Source: Myxococcales bacterium (GTDB lineage: Bacteria > Myxococcota_A > Bradymonadia > Bradymonadales > Bradymonadaceae). Taken from it: a DNA stretch of 58,205 nt. Each line of letters begins with the position of its first letter. Within the stretch, counting starts at the first letter, position 1. Shown in pieces: positions 26,333 to 32,991 of the stretch. The translations under genes were made by a program, and so were the position numbers. The DNA lies in the NCBI GenBank assembly GCA_007120035.1, contig SKON01000111.1, positions 1 through 58,205 on the forward strand, read 5' to 3'. The notes beneath the pieces are model-generated. The model saw only the letters and a list, made by a program, of their open reading frames with translations. It did not search any database and was not told where the DNA came from.

Positions 26333-26601
26333 GGAAACGCCCCGGACCCGATCAGCTCGATGATCTCCGTGGTGAAGGTAGTCCATTGCCGGACCATCCA
26401 CCCCGAAGCCAGCCACAGACACAGTCCGATGCCGAAGAGTTTCGGTACGAAACTCAAGGTCATCTCATTGATCTGGGTCGCGGCCTGGATCACGCTGATG
26501 CTCAACCCGAGCATCAGGGCGACCATCATAAAGGGTCCTCCCAAGAGCAGGGTCAGCCACAGAGCCTGTCGTGTCAGTTCGATCACCCATTCCGAGCCCA
26601 T
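26329..26601 (-). CDS. fliQ: Flagellar export gate protein FliQ
   Basis: Small two-helix export-gate subunit. The 90 residues match FliQ well: VIELTRQALWLTLLLGGPFM followed by LGLSISVIQAATQINEMTLS and FVPKLFGIGLCLWLASGWM. The order fliP-fliQ-fliR-flhB is conserved. Confidence 0.95.
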   Translation of the reverse strand: MGSEWVIELTRQALWLTLLLGGPFMMVALMLGLSISVIQAATQINEMTLSFVPKLFGIGLCLWLASGWMVRQWTTFTTEIIELIGSGAFP

Positions 26602-26611
26602 CTCGATCCCC

Positions 26612-27391
26612 CTAAATCATCAAGCTTCGTACCAGGCTGGAGACCACCAGGTTCCACCCGTCGGCCAGTACGAAGAGCAAGAGTTTGATGGGCAACGAGA
26701 CCATCACGGGGGGCACCATCATCATCCCCATGGCCATCAAGACAGAAGCCACCACGATATCGATGATGATAAAGGGCAGAAAGATCAGCGCTCCCATGAT
26801 GAACGCCGTGCGCAACTCGCTGAGCATGAATGCCGGGATCAAGGTGAAGGTGCTGACGTCCTCAAAGGAATCGGGCCGCTCGTCGTGGACCATGCTGACG
26901 AAGAGCTCCAAGTCCTCGGGCCGGGTGTGGGAGGCCATGAAATGGCGCATGGACTCCATGGCCACCTCGAAGGCTTCCGCATCGGTGAGTTCCCCGGCCT
27001 GGTGAGGGACGAAGGCTTGCTGATGAATCTCTCCGATCACAGGGCTCATGGTGAACAGGCACAGAAAGAGGCTCAGGCCCACAATCACCTGTGTCGGGGG
27101 CAAGGTCTGAGTCCCCAGGGCCTGCTTCAAGAACGCCAGGACGATCAGGATCCGCATGAAACTGGTCATGCTGATCAGGATCGCCGGTAGCAAGGAGAGG
27201 AAGAGCAAGAAGAGGGCGATCTTCAACACTGGAACAAGATTCCCGTCGGCGCCCCCGAGATCCACGGAGAACTGCAGGCCCCCCGCCGATCCCGTCGGGG
27301 GCAGAGGTTCGGCGCCGACGGTACCGATCAACCCGCCGACCACCACCAAGAGGGCCCCCAAAAGAATCGCGCCTGCCATTCGGTAGATCAT
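26612..27391 (-). CDS. fliP: Flagellar export gate protein FliP
   Basis: Core channel subunit of the export gate. A signal peptide covers about residues 1-27. It is followed by LLPAILISMTSFMRILIVLA, LTDAEAFEVAMESMRHFM and the C-terminal SELRTAFIMGALIFLPFIII with VPPVMVSLPIKLLLFV. The length of 259 residues is normal. Its start overlaps the fliO stop by 4 bp. Confidence 0.97.
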   Translation of the reverse strand: MIYRMAGAILLGALLVVVGGLIGTVGAEPLPPTGSAGGLQFSVDLGGADGNLVPVLKIALFLLFLSLLPAILISMTSFMRILIVLAFLKQALGTQTLPPTQVIVGLSLFLCLFTMSPVIGEIHQQAFVPHQAGELTDAEAFEVAMESMRHFMASHTRPEDLELFVSMVHDERPDSFEDVSTFTLIPAFMLSELRTAFIMGALIFLPFIIIDIVVASVLMAMGMMMVPPVMVSLPIKLLLFVLADGWNLVVSSLVRSLMI

Positions 27392-28059
27392 CGATTCGCT
27401 CCGTACTGTTCCTCAAGCGCCCGCAGGCCAATCACCACGCTGTCGGTCTCTCGGCGTCGGTCTTCTTCAGGACTTTTGGGAAAGAGTCCCTTCTCCTCGG
27501 CGGCCACTCGGGCCGTGGCGAGCGCTTCTTCCCAGCGCTGGCGTCCAGTTCTGGTGTCCGGGGCCTTCTCGGCCCGTCGTTCCTCCAGGACCCCTGCGGT
27601 TCCGAGATCCGAGAGGAGTGACACTGATCCATCGCTCAAGCCCAACAAGAGCCGTCGGTCCCCTACTTCGATCAGGGACACCATATGACGGGTCCCCAGC
27701 TTCATGGTTTGCACATGACGGATCGCCGACAGAGAGGGGGGCCGCAACTGGTCTTTGTACCGTTGAAGGACCCATCCCAGGCCAGCAATCCCGGCGGCTC
27801 CGAAGAAGAACACCCAGAGGCCTCGAGGGAGAGCGGGCGCGGGCTGAGGCTCGCCGGTGGTGTCGTCGGAAGCTGAGCCGTTCATTCCGGCCAGCAACTG
27901 GTCTCCTGCGGACTCAGTGGCCTCAGTCTCCTTCCCCTCCAGGGTCTCGCCCAGCAGCCCGGCTTTTGCCACCTCGTCGGCGTGGCTTTCCGCGGGAACG
28001 GAGAACGCCATTGCGGTGATCAGCAACCCGATCCCAATCAGATGGTAGTTTCGCAGCAT
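27388..28059 (-). CDS. fliO: Flagellar biosynthesis protein FliO
   Basis: Assists assembly of the FliP ring. The protein has an N-terminal signal sequence (about residues 1-27), a periplasmic acidic stretch, one membrane helix (LWVFFFGAAGIAGLGWVLQR, near residue 85) and the FliO domain (IRHVQTMKLGTRHMVSLIEV, GDRRLLLGLSDGSVSLL). The C-terminal tail of about 60 residues is longer than usual and highly charged. The ATG at 28059 is chosen because an AAGGA site lies upstream. Confidence 0.88.
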   Translation of the reverse strand: MLRNYHLIGIGLLITAMAFSVPAESHADEVAKAGLLGETLEGKETEATESAGDQLLAGMNGSASDDTTGEPQPAPALPRGLWVFFFGAAGIAGLGWVLQRYKDQLRPPSLSAIRHVQTMKLGTRHMVSLIEVGDRRLLLGLSDGSVSLLSDLGTAGVLEERRAEKAPDTRTGRQRWEEALATARVAAEEKGLFPKSPEEDRRRETDSVVIGLRALEEQYGANR

Positions 28060-28102
28060 CTCTATTCCTTTCCGCAGAGGGACGTCTGGCAATCAGGGAA
28101 AC

Positions 28103-28492
28103 TTAGGATTGGAAGGAATCCAACAGGCGGTCGGGCTCCACGACCGATGTCAGGCGCACCCCGAACCGATCGTTGACCACCACCGCTTCGCCCCGGGCGA
28201 CGAGCACTCCGTTCACCCGAACGTCCAGGGGCTCGTCGGAGGCTTTGGAAAACTCCACCACCGACGATGGCCCCAGCTTGAAGAGCTCTCCGATGGTCAT
28301 CTCTGTGCGGCCCAACTCGACGGTGATCTCCAGGGGCACATCTCGAAGAAAGCTCAAAGCTCCCTGTTTCAAATCGGCCCCGAAGAGGCGCTCGGGAGCC
28401 TCGGACTTCAGTGCTGGTTCTGGTGTCGGCTCCTCCGAGGACTCCGAGGCCTTCAGTTCCGAGGCGAGATCAGCAGGGGTATCAGGATTCAT
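28103..28492 (-). CDS. fliN: Flagellar motor switch protein FliN
   Basis: C-ring base protein. An acidic, disordered N terminus of about 45 residues is followed by the SpoA domain (LRDVPLEITVELGRTEMTIG, LFKLGPSSVVEFSKASDEPL, VRVNGVLVARGEAVVVNDRF, GVRLTSVV), a strong FliN match. The length is 129 residues. It overlaps the fliM 3' end by 11 bp and has an AAGGAG site inside fliM. Confidence 0.96.
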   Translation of the reverse strand: MNPDTPADLASELKASESSEEPTPEPALKSEAPERLFGADLKQGALSFLRDVPLEITVELGRTEMTIGELFKLGPSSVVEFSKASDEPLDVRVNGVLVARGEAVVVNDRFGVRLTSVVEPDRLLDSFQS

Positions 28493-29417
28493 GATGAGAC
28501 TCCTTGGTGGGGGTGGGTGAGGACAAGTGATGTAAGGAGGTCAGCGCGACCGCCAGGTTTCCATGATGGACCGTGATCTCTCCCCGGTATTTTGGGATTC
28601 GTTGCACCGACACAGTCACGGGCTGATCGGCCGGCTGATCGAGGCGAATCACATCGCCCACCTGTAGCTGCAGCACCTCTCGGAAGGGTCGATGAGCTTT
28701 GCCCAGCTCTCCGATCACCTCCACAGCGACCTCTTGCAAGAGGCTCGTCAGCGGATCCCTCCAGCTACCGTCGGTGCGAGTGCCTTCTTCATAGGTCCCC
28801 AGATTCAGCCGCTTTCGATGAGCCCCCAATAAGGTGGCCGGCATGGCGCACTGAACCCAGCCACTCTCGCCGCCAAGGGTGATCCGAAAGGTCGTATGAG
28901 TGACCCAATCTTGGGGTTGGGCGATCACCAGGTTCGTGGGGCGAGTCTCGATCCTACCGTGGCGAGTCTTCAGTGGCACGATAGGGCGCCAGGCCTCCTC
29001 CAGAGCCCGACCGAAGAGGCGGACCAGCTTGCGAATGATTCGCTCCTCGATCAGGGAGAACCGTTGCCGGTCTTCTGCTTCCCGAGCTTTCTGCGCCCCA
29101 TTGCCTCCCAACAGTCGTTCCAGCAGACGAAAGACCAGGGAGCGCTCCAGCCCCACCATCGCGTGGCCCCCAAGCGCCTCCATCTCAAGCTGGCAATAAC
29201 AACCCGGGGTTTCCAGAGTTCCCAGGTACTCCACGAACTTGCTGGCTCCCGTATCGTCGACCTCCAAGTCGACGGGCTCCTGAAGGAGCTGGGCCAGCTC
29301 CACTCCGAAGAGCACCGAGGTCCGATCGTCGATCACCTGCATCGTGGAGGGACCCGACTGAGTTCCCAGTTGAGAGCGGGTCAGGTCGAATAAGATCGGT
29401 TGGGCTTCGCTATTCAT
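28482..29417 (-). CDS. fliM: Flagellar motor switch protein FliM lacking the usual CheY-binding N terminus
   Basis: Middle C-ring protein. The middle domain (about residues 40-215) and C-terminal SpoA domain (EVLQLQVGDVIRLDQPADQP, VQRIPKYRGEITVHHGNLAV) are FliM-like. FliM normally starts with LSQxEIDALL, the CheY-P-binding peptide, followed after a linker by a (Y/F)DxxRP motif. Here the protein starts at MNSEAQPILFDLTRSQ, so the motif is almost at the start and the CheY-binding peptide is missing. Upstream in the same frame there is no start before a stop near 29466. The ribosome site is weak. It is the first gene of the leftward switch/export operon. Confidence 0.9.
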   Translation of the reverse strand: MNSEAQPILFDLTRSQLGTQSGPSTMQVIDDRTSVLFGVELAQLLQEPVDLEVDDTGASKFVEYLGTLETPGCYCQLEMEALGGHAMVGLERSLVFRLLERLLGGNGAQKAREAEDRQRFSLIEERIIRKLVRLFGRALEEAWRPIVPLKTRHGRIETRPTNLVIAQPQDWVTHTTFRITLGGESGWVQCAMPATLLGAHRKRLNLGTYEEGTRTDGSWRDPLTSLLQEVAVEVIGELGKAHRPFREVLQLQVGDVIRLDQPADQPVTVSVQRIPKYRGEITVHHGNLAVALTSLHHLSSPTPTKESHHES

Positions 29418-29523
29418 CCGTACAACTCGGGGTGGGGGAGGACTCGAACTCTCGGAGACACTCTTTCAAAGGGCGTACCAAGGTCCCAAATCTCCCCGGT
29501 CAATCACCGCAACCCATTGAATC

Positions 29524-29539
29524 AGCACTTCTTTTCCCA
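29524..29539 (-). promoter_or_regulatory. Weak sigma-54-like core facing the fliM operon
   Basis: On the minus strand TGGGAAAAGAAGTGCT keeps the invariant GG and GC ten bases apart but matches the flanking consensus poorly. It lies about 107 bp before the fliM ATG, with the two dyads at 29580 and 29613 upstream of it. No clear sigma-70 alternative was seen, but the call is tentative. Confidence 0.3.
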
Positions 29540-29579
29540 CCCTTTCAGGTGTTCTGGAATCCCCCCTCACGGCTGCAGG

Positions 29580-29625
29580 GGAAGTTTTTTCCTGCTCCTG
29601 ATTCCCATGGCGGGAGCTTTTTTCC
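29580..29625. promoter_or_regulatory. Two putative enhancer dyads between fliM and motA
   Basis: GGAAGTTTTTTCC (29580-29592) and GGAGCTTTTTTCC (29613-29625) are 13-bp elements with GGA and TTCC at their ends, 33 bp apart centre to centre. They match the pattern of the dyads upstream of flgB and flgF and lie about 110-155 bp upstream of the motA sigma-54 core. Confidence 0.5.
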
Positions 29626-29735
29626 GGTTCTCCTCCCCAGAGTGCACTTCGGCCGGATCGATGGAGAGGGATCGGACGAAACAAAGGGATGATTCCAATG
29701 AATATCCGAAGGCTTAGAGAGCGCCGAACGAACTG

Positions 29736-29751
29736 TGGCACAACGCTTGCT
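29736..29751 (+). promoter_or_regulatory. Sigma-54 promoter of the motA operon
   Basis: TGGCACAACGCTTGCT matches TGGCAC-N5-TTGC. It lies about 90 bp before the motA start and would give a leader of about 80 nt, within which a sigma-28 promoter is also found. Confidence 0.87.
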
Positions 29752-29781
29752 ACCGAGAACCATCGATTCTCTCCGGCCCCC

Positions 29782-29809
29782 TAAATCATCGACCGAACTG
29801 TGCCGATGA
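29782..29809 (+). promoter_or_regulatory. Sigma-28 promoter of the motA operon
   Basis: TAAA-N16-GCCGATGA lies about 30 bp before motA, downstream of the sigma-54 core. The -10 element matches seven of eight consensus bases (GCCGATAA). The motor operon therefore seems to carry both middle-class and late-class promoters. Confidence 0.72.
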
Positions 29810-29842
29810 GAGAGCTGGCGAGGCAACCACGTCCCCAACCGG

Positions 29843-30616
29843 ATGTTCAGACCTATGGATATCGCAACCATTATCGGCCTCTTGGTGACTTTCGGGCTCG
29901 TGTTGGGAGCCATCCTTATGGGAAGCTCCCTGGGCACCTTCATGAACCCCCCGGGATTGATGATCGTCGTCGGCGGTACCGCTGGCGTCGGTCTGATCAG
30001 CTATCCCCTGGGCAAAGTGCTCTCCGCGGTAAAAGTGGCGGTGAACGTGTTCCGGTTTGAGGTCGCCGATGTGGTCGAGCGAAACCGCCAACTCGTGGGG
30101 TTCGCCGAGGTCACTCGACGCGAAGGAATGCTCGCTCTCGAGGGTGAGCTCTCCGGAATCGATGACCCCTTCCTGAAGCAAGGGATTCAGATGCTCGTCG
30201 ATGGCGTCGAACCTCAGCGACTCCAGACGATCCTCGAGGATGAGCTGGCCGGCGTAGAGCTTCGCCATCGGCAGGGCGCTCAGATCTTCGAAACCCTCGG
30301 CGGTGCCGCGCCGGCCTTGGGACTCGTGGGGACCCTGATCGGACTGGTTCAAATGCTCCAGAGCATGGAGGACCCCTCGGCGATCGGGCCGGCGATGGCG
30401 GTGGCCCTTCTGACCACCTTCTACGGAGCCATCTTGGCGACGATCGTGTTCAATCCGATCGCCGGAAAGCTACGCCTTCGCCACGAAGAGGAGATGCTCG
30501 TCAAAGAGCTCACCCTCAAGGGCGTGATGGGGATCGCCAACGGCGAGAACCCCCGTCTTCTCGTCCAGGCCCTTCAGGCCGAACTACCACCCTCTGCTCG
30601 CCAGCCTCAGGAGTAG
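29843..30616 (+). CDS. motA: Flagellar stator protein MotA
   Basis: Inner-membrane stator subunit; a MotA pentamer surrounds a MotB dimer and pushes FliG. The 257 residues have four membrane segments and conserved features: GGTAGVGLISYP in the first periplasmic part, RREGMLALE in the cytoplasmic loop (the FliG-contacting Arg and Glu), GGAAPALGLVGTLIGLVQML with the conserved Pro, and GAILATIVFNPIAGKLRLR. ATG codons at 29843 and 29855 are both possible; neither has a strong ribosome site. The tandem motB genes follow. Confidence 0.93.
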   Translation: MFRPMDIATIIGLLVTFGLVLGAILMGSSLGTFMNPPGLMIVVGGTAGVGLISYPLGKVLSAVKVAVNVFRFEVADVVERNRQLVGFAEVTRREGMLALEGELSGIDDPFLKQGIQMLVDGVEPQRLQTILEDELAGVELRHRQGAQIFETLGGAAPALGLVGTLIGLVQMLQSMEDPSAIGPAMAVALLTTFYGAILATIVFNPIAGKLRLRHEEEMLVKELTLKGVMGIANGENPRLLVQALQAELPPSARQPQE

Positions 30617-30620
30617 ATTG

Positions 30621-31286
30621 ATGGGTCGACGACAGCGACGAGAGGAGGGGGAGAAGAAGGATGATTTCATGGTCCTCTTTACGGCTCTCTCCATGATCCT
30701 GGTCGCCTTCTTTATCCTCCTCAACACGATGGCCACCATCGATGAAGTCCGGACCCGTCAGGTCCTGGAGTCTCTGGTGGGCACCTTCGGAGCGATGCCG
30801 GGCTTCATCCCCCGAGAGATCCCCCCGGAGCTCCAGCACCTTCAACGTCGAGAGGGCGTCGAATCCCTGGCCCAGGAGATCGAATCCCTGGTCCAACGGC
30901 AGGGGGCTGAGTCCCAGGCCACCGTGGAGGTTCAAGAGGACGGAATTCTAGTGATCGGACTCTCCGATGAACTGGTCTTTGGACTCGGAGGAATCCATAT
31001 TTCGCCGACAGCCTTCGCCCTCCTGGACGAAATCGCTTCCGCATTGCACCGGTCGGGCTATGAGATCCGCGTCGAGGGGCACGCCGACCCGGTCCCCACC
31101 CGTGGCGAAGAGAGCAACTGGTACATCTCTGCTGCACGAGCCTCCTCTGTCTATCGATATCTACTCCATCAAGAGCCCGAACTCGATCGGTACCTATGGG
31201 CCTACGGGTTTGGGGATTCCCGGCCCCACCCAGAAGGTCAAGACCGCCGCGTAGAGCTGGTGGTAATCCCCGGAGGCTCGTCATGA
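30621..31286 (+). CDS. motB: MotB paralogue 1, with the proton-carrying Asp replaced by Ala
   Basis: MotB-type protein of 221 residues with one membrane helix (about 16-36) and a C-terminal OmpA-like peptidoglycan-binding domain. The helix reads DDFMVLFTALSMILVAFFIL, where the essential Asp of MotB (F-S/T-D-L) is Ala22 (codon GCT at 30684). The OmpA-like motif is intact: EGHADPVP (152-159), then NWYISAARA with Asn166, Trp167 and Arg173. It could anchor to the wall but not carry protons by the known mechanism. The ATG at 30621 has an AGGAG site; the gene overlaps the second motB by 4 bp. Confidence 0.85.
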   Translation: MGRRQRREEGEKKDDFMVLFTALSMILVAFFILLNTMATIDEVRTRQVLESLVGTFGAMPGFIPREIPPELQHLQRREGVESLAQEIESLVQRQGAESQATVEVQEDGILVIGLSDELVFGLGGIHISPTAFALLDEIASALHRSGYEIRVEGHADPVPTRGEESNWYISAARASSVYRYLLHQEPELDRYLWAYGFGDSRPHPEGQDRRVELVVIPGGSS

Positions 31287-32026
31287 CCAGACGACGACCT
31301 CCGGCCCCCAAGAAGAGCTCCGACGGGTGGATGGCTACCTTTTCGGATCTCCTCATGCTGATGCTCACCTTTTTCGTTCTCCTCTTGTCCATGTCCAGCT
31401 TGGACGAACAGCAGCTCCGAGAGCTCAGCCGAGAGGGGCTCTCCAATGAATATACACCTCAAAAGAACGCCCTGGCCCCGGGGGCAGAGTTTCTGGTGCT
31501 CACTCGCCTGGAAGCGCTCCTGCAGGACGGACAGACCCGAGGGGAACTGGTGGACACCGAGAGGATCGAAGATCTCTTGAGTCAGTGGTTGGATGAGGCT
31601 GGACTCCTGGAAGGGACGTGGCTCGAGGTACGACCGGAGGGGATCACCATCGAGATCGACGGTCGGCTCAGCTTCGAGCCTGGGAGTCGGCGGCTCACCC
31701 CCGAGATCCAATGGCTTCTGCGCGATATCGCGATGCTCCTGCAGTCTGCCAGCCTCCATGGCGTCATCTCCACCTTCGTGACGGAAGCAACAGACTCGCC
31801 ATGGGACGAGCAAGCCTCGTGGGACCTCGCTCTGGGACGAGCCGATGGAATCGCCCGCTTTCTGATGGCCCGAACGGTCCCCGGAGAGCGGCTGCAAATC
31901 ATGGGGTACGGACGAGCTGCCGGCGAGCGGGAGCGTCGATGGATTCGCAACTCCAATGCTCTTCAAGTGGAGCTTCTCGTAGGACCCGATCGGTCCCTGA
32001 CTCGCCGACTGACTCCCCCCAACTAA
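31283..32026 (+). CDS. motB: MotB paralogue 2, with proton-carrying Asp and a weakened wall-binding motif
   Basis: MotB-type protein of 247 residues. The membrane helix reads DGWMATFSDLLMLMLTFFVL with Asp22 in the conserved place (codon GAT at 31346), aligned exactly with Ala22 of the upstream paralogue. The OmpA-like region is recognisable but changed: the usual GHTD is EATD (168-171), while Trp180 and Arg186 are kept. The ATG at 31283 follows GGAGG and overlaps the first motB stop (ATGA), so equal, coupled synthesis is likely. This is probably the proton-conducting partner. Confidence 0.85.
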   Translation: MTRRRPPAPKKSSDGWMATFSDLLMLMLTFFVLLLSMSSLDEQQLRELSREGLSNEYTPQKNALAPGAEFLVLTRLEALLQDGQTRGELVDTERIEDLLSQWLDEAGLLEGTWLEVRPEGITIEIDGRLSFEPGSRRLTPEIQWLLRDIAMLLQSASLHGVISTFVTEATDSPWDEQASWDLALGRADGIARFLMARTVPGERLQIMGYGRAAGERERRWIRNSNALQVELLVGPDRSLTRRLTPPN

Positions 32027-32035
32027 ATCGGAGAT

Positions 32036-32512
32036 ATGATGGATGAAACCCCCCCGACACCTCCTACCTCGAAAGCACTGGTCCCCCTCTTGCTCGGGGT
32101 CGTGGTGCTCTTGCTCCTCTCCAATGGAGCCTGGGCAGTGTTTCTGGTCTCCCAGGCCAACCCGAGCGAGCCTTCTCAGGACTCTGAATCCTCGACTCCC
32201 GCTGCAGAGATGGGACCCATGGTCTCGTTGGAGCCTCTTGTGGTGAACCTCAACGAACCGGGCTCTCCCCGATACCTTCGGGTCTCCATCACTCTGGAAC
32301 TCCGTGATGAGAGAGCCCGAAAAGATCTGCAGGACCGGAAGATTCCTCTTCGGGACGCCATCCTCCGGCATCTCTCCGATCTCGACACCGAGCGCCTTCA
32401 GTCCGCTCAGGACAAATCACGCCTTCAGTTGGAGCTCCTCGCCATCAGCGAAGAGCTCTTCTCCTCCCCGATCATTCAGGGGATCTATTTCACCGAATTC
32501 ATGATCCAATAA
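32036..32512 (+). CDS. fliL: Flagellar basal body-associated protein FliL
   Basis: Stator-supporting membrane protein that encircles the MotB plug region. A single N-terminal membrane helix (about residues 14-38, ALVPLLLGVVVLLLLSNGAW) precedes an acidic linker and the FliL domain (VSLEPLVVNLNEPGSPRYLR, VSITLELRDERARKDL, PIIQGIYFTEFMIQ). The length of 158 residues is normal. A GGAG site lies before two adjacent ATGs. It follows motB2 by 9 bp. Confidence 0.93.
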   Translation: MMDETPPTPPTSKALVPLLLGVVVLLLLSNGAWAVFLVSQANPSEPSQDSESSTPAAEMGPMVSLEPLVVNLNEPGSPRYLRVSITLELRDERARKDLQDRKIPLRDAILRHLSDLDTERLQSAQDKSRLQLELLAISEELFSSPIIQGIYFTEFMIQ

Positions 32513-32541
32513 TCCCCTGAGAAGTCCTGTAAGGAATCCTC

Positions 32542-32991
32542 ATGACCATCGATCTGTCTACTATTCTTCGCCTGGAGCGGCTCACTCAGGCCGAGGTACT
32601 TCGGGCCCGACGAAACCTGCGTCTCGTGGAGGATCAGCTCCATCAGAACCTCGAAGAGATACATCGCCAGATGCGGGAGCTACGAGCCCTGCAGGAGCGA
32701 TTGGTCACCACCAGCCGGCAGGGGCTCTCCCCACAAGAGATCCGGTTGATCGCCAACGAGTCGGAGGTGATCCAAAGCCGCCTGGAAGCCTGCCGACGGG
32801 AAGAAGAAACCTGGAAACAGCGACAGGCTGACGCCCGGCGAGCCATGGAGCGGAAGCTGGCTGTCCTTCAAAGTCGGGAGCGGTGTCGTCAGCGGCTGAT
32901 GGAAAGGGAGCGGCGTCTCAACGACCGACGAGAGGCTCGCGACCTCGATGAACTGGCCACCCAATCGTTTGTGCGAGGAGACGAGCGATGA
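32542..32991 (+). CDS. fliJ: FliJ-like coiled-coil protein
   Basis: FliJ is the coiled-coil stalk of the export ATPase that also recycles chaperones. The 149 residues are almost wholly helical and charged, with the FliJ-like N terminus DLSTILRLERLTQAEVLRAR and heptad-like Leu/Arg/Glu patterns. FliJ usually follows fliI; here that slot is taken by the MotE-like gene, so this gene would be displaced. Sequence similarity is inherently low in this family; the call rests on length, helicity and N-terminal pattern. Confidence 0.72.
   Translation: MTIDLSTILRLERLTQAEVLRARRNLRLVEDQLHQNLEEIHRQMRELRALQERLVTTSRQGLSPQEIRLIANESEVIQSRLEACRREEETWKQRQADARRAMERKLAVLQSRERCRQRLMERERRLNDRREARDLDELATQSFVRGDER

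Larger units (their letters stand above)
29418..29842. other. Divergent fliM/motA regulatory region (425 bp)
   Basis: No gene is supported here. From left to right it holds a weak sigma-54-like core facing fliM (29524-29539), two 13-bp enhancer-like dyads (29580-29592 and 29613-29625), a strong sigma-54 core facing motA (29736-29751) and a sigma-28 core facing motA (29782-29809). Short open frames in it lack ribosome sites and family similarity. Confidence 0.7.

Noticed and set aside
25517..27190. 557-residue open frame opposite fliR, fliQ and fliP
   Set aside because: His/Gln/Pro-rich antisense frame; the minus-strand genes match known families over their full length.
29800..30060. 86-residue open frame overlapping the motA start
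   Set aside because: It lies in another frame across the well-conserved motA 5' end and has no supporting features.
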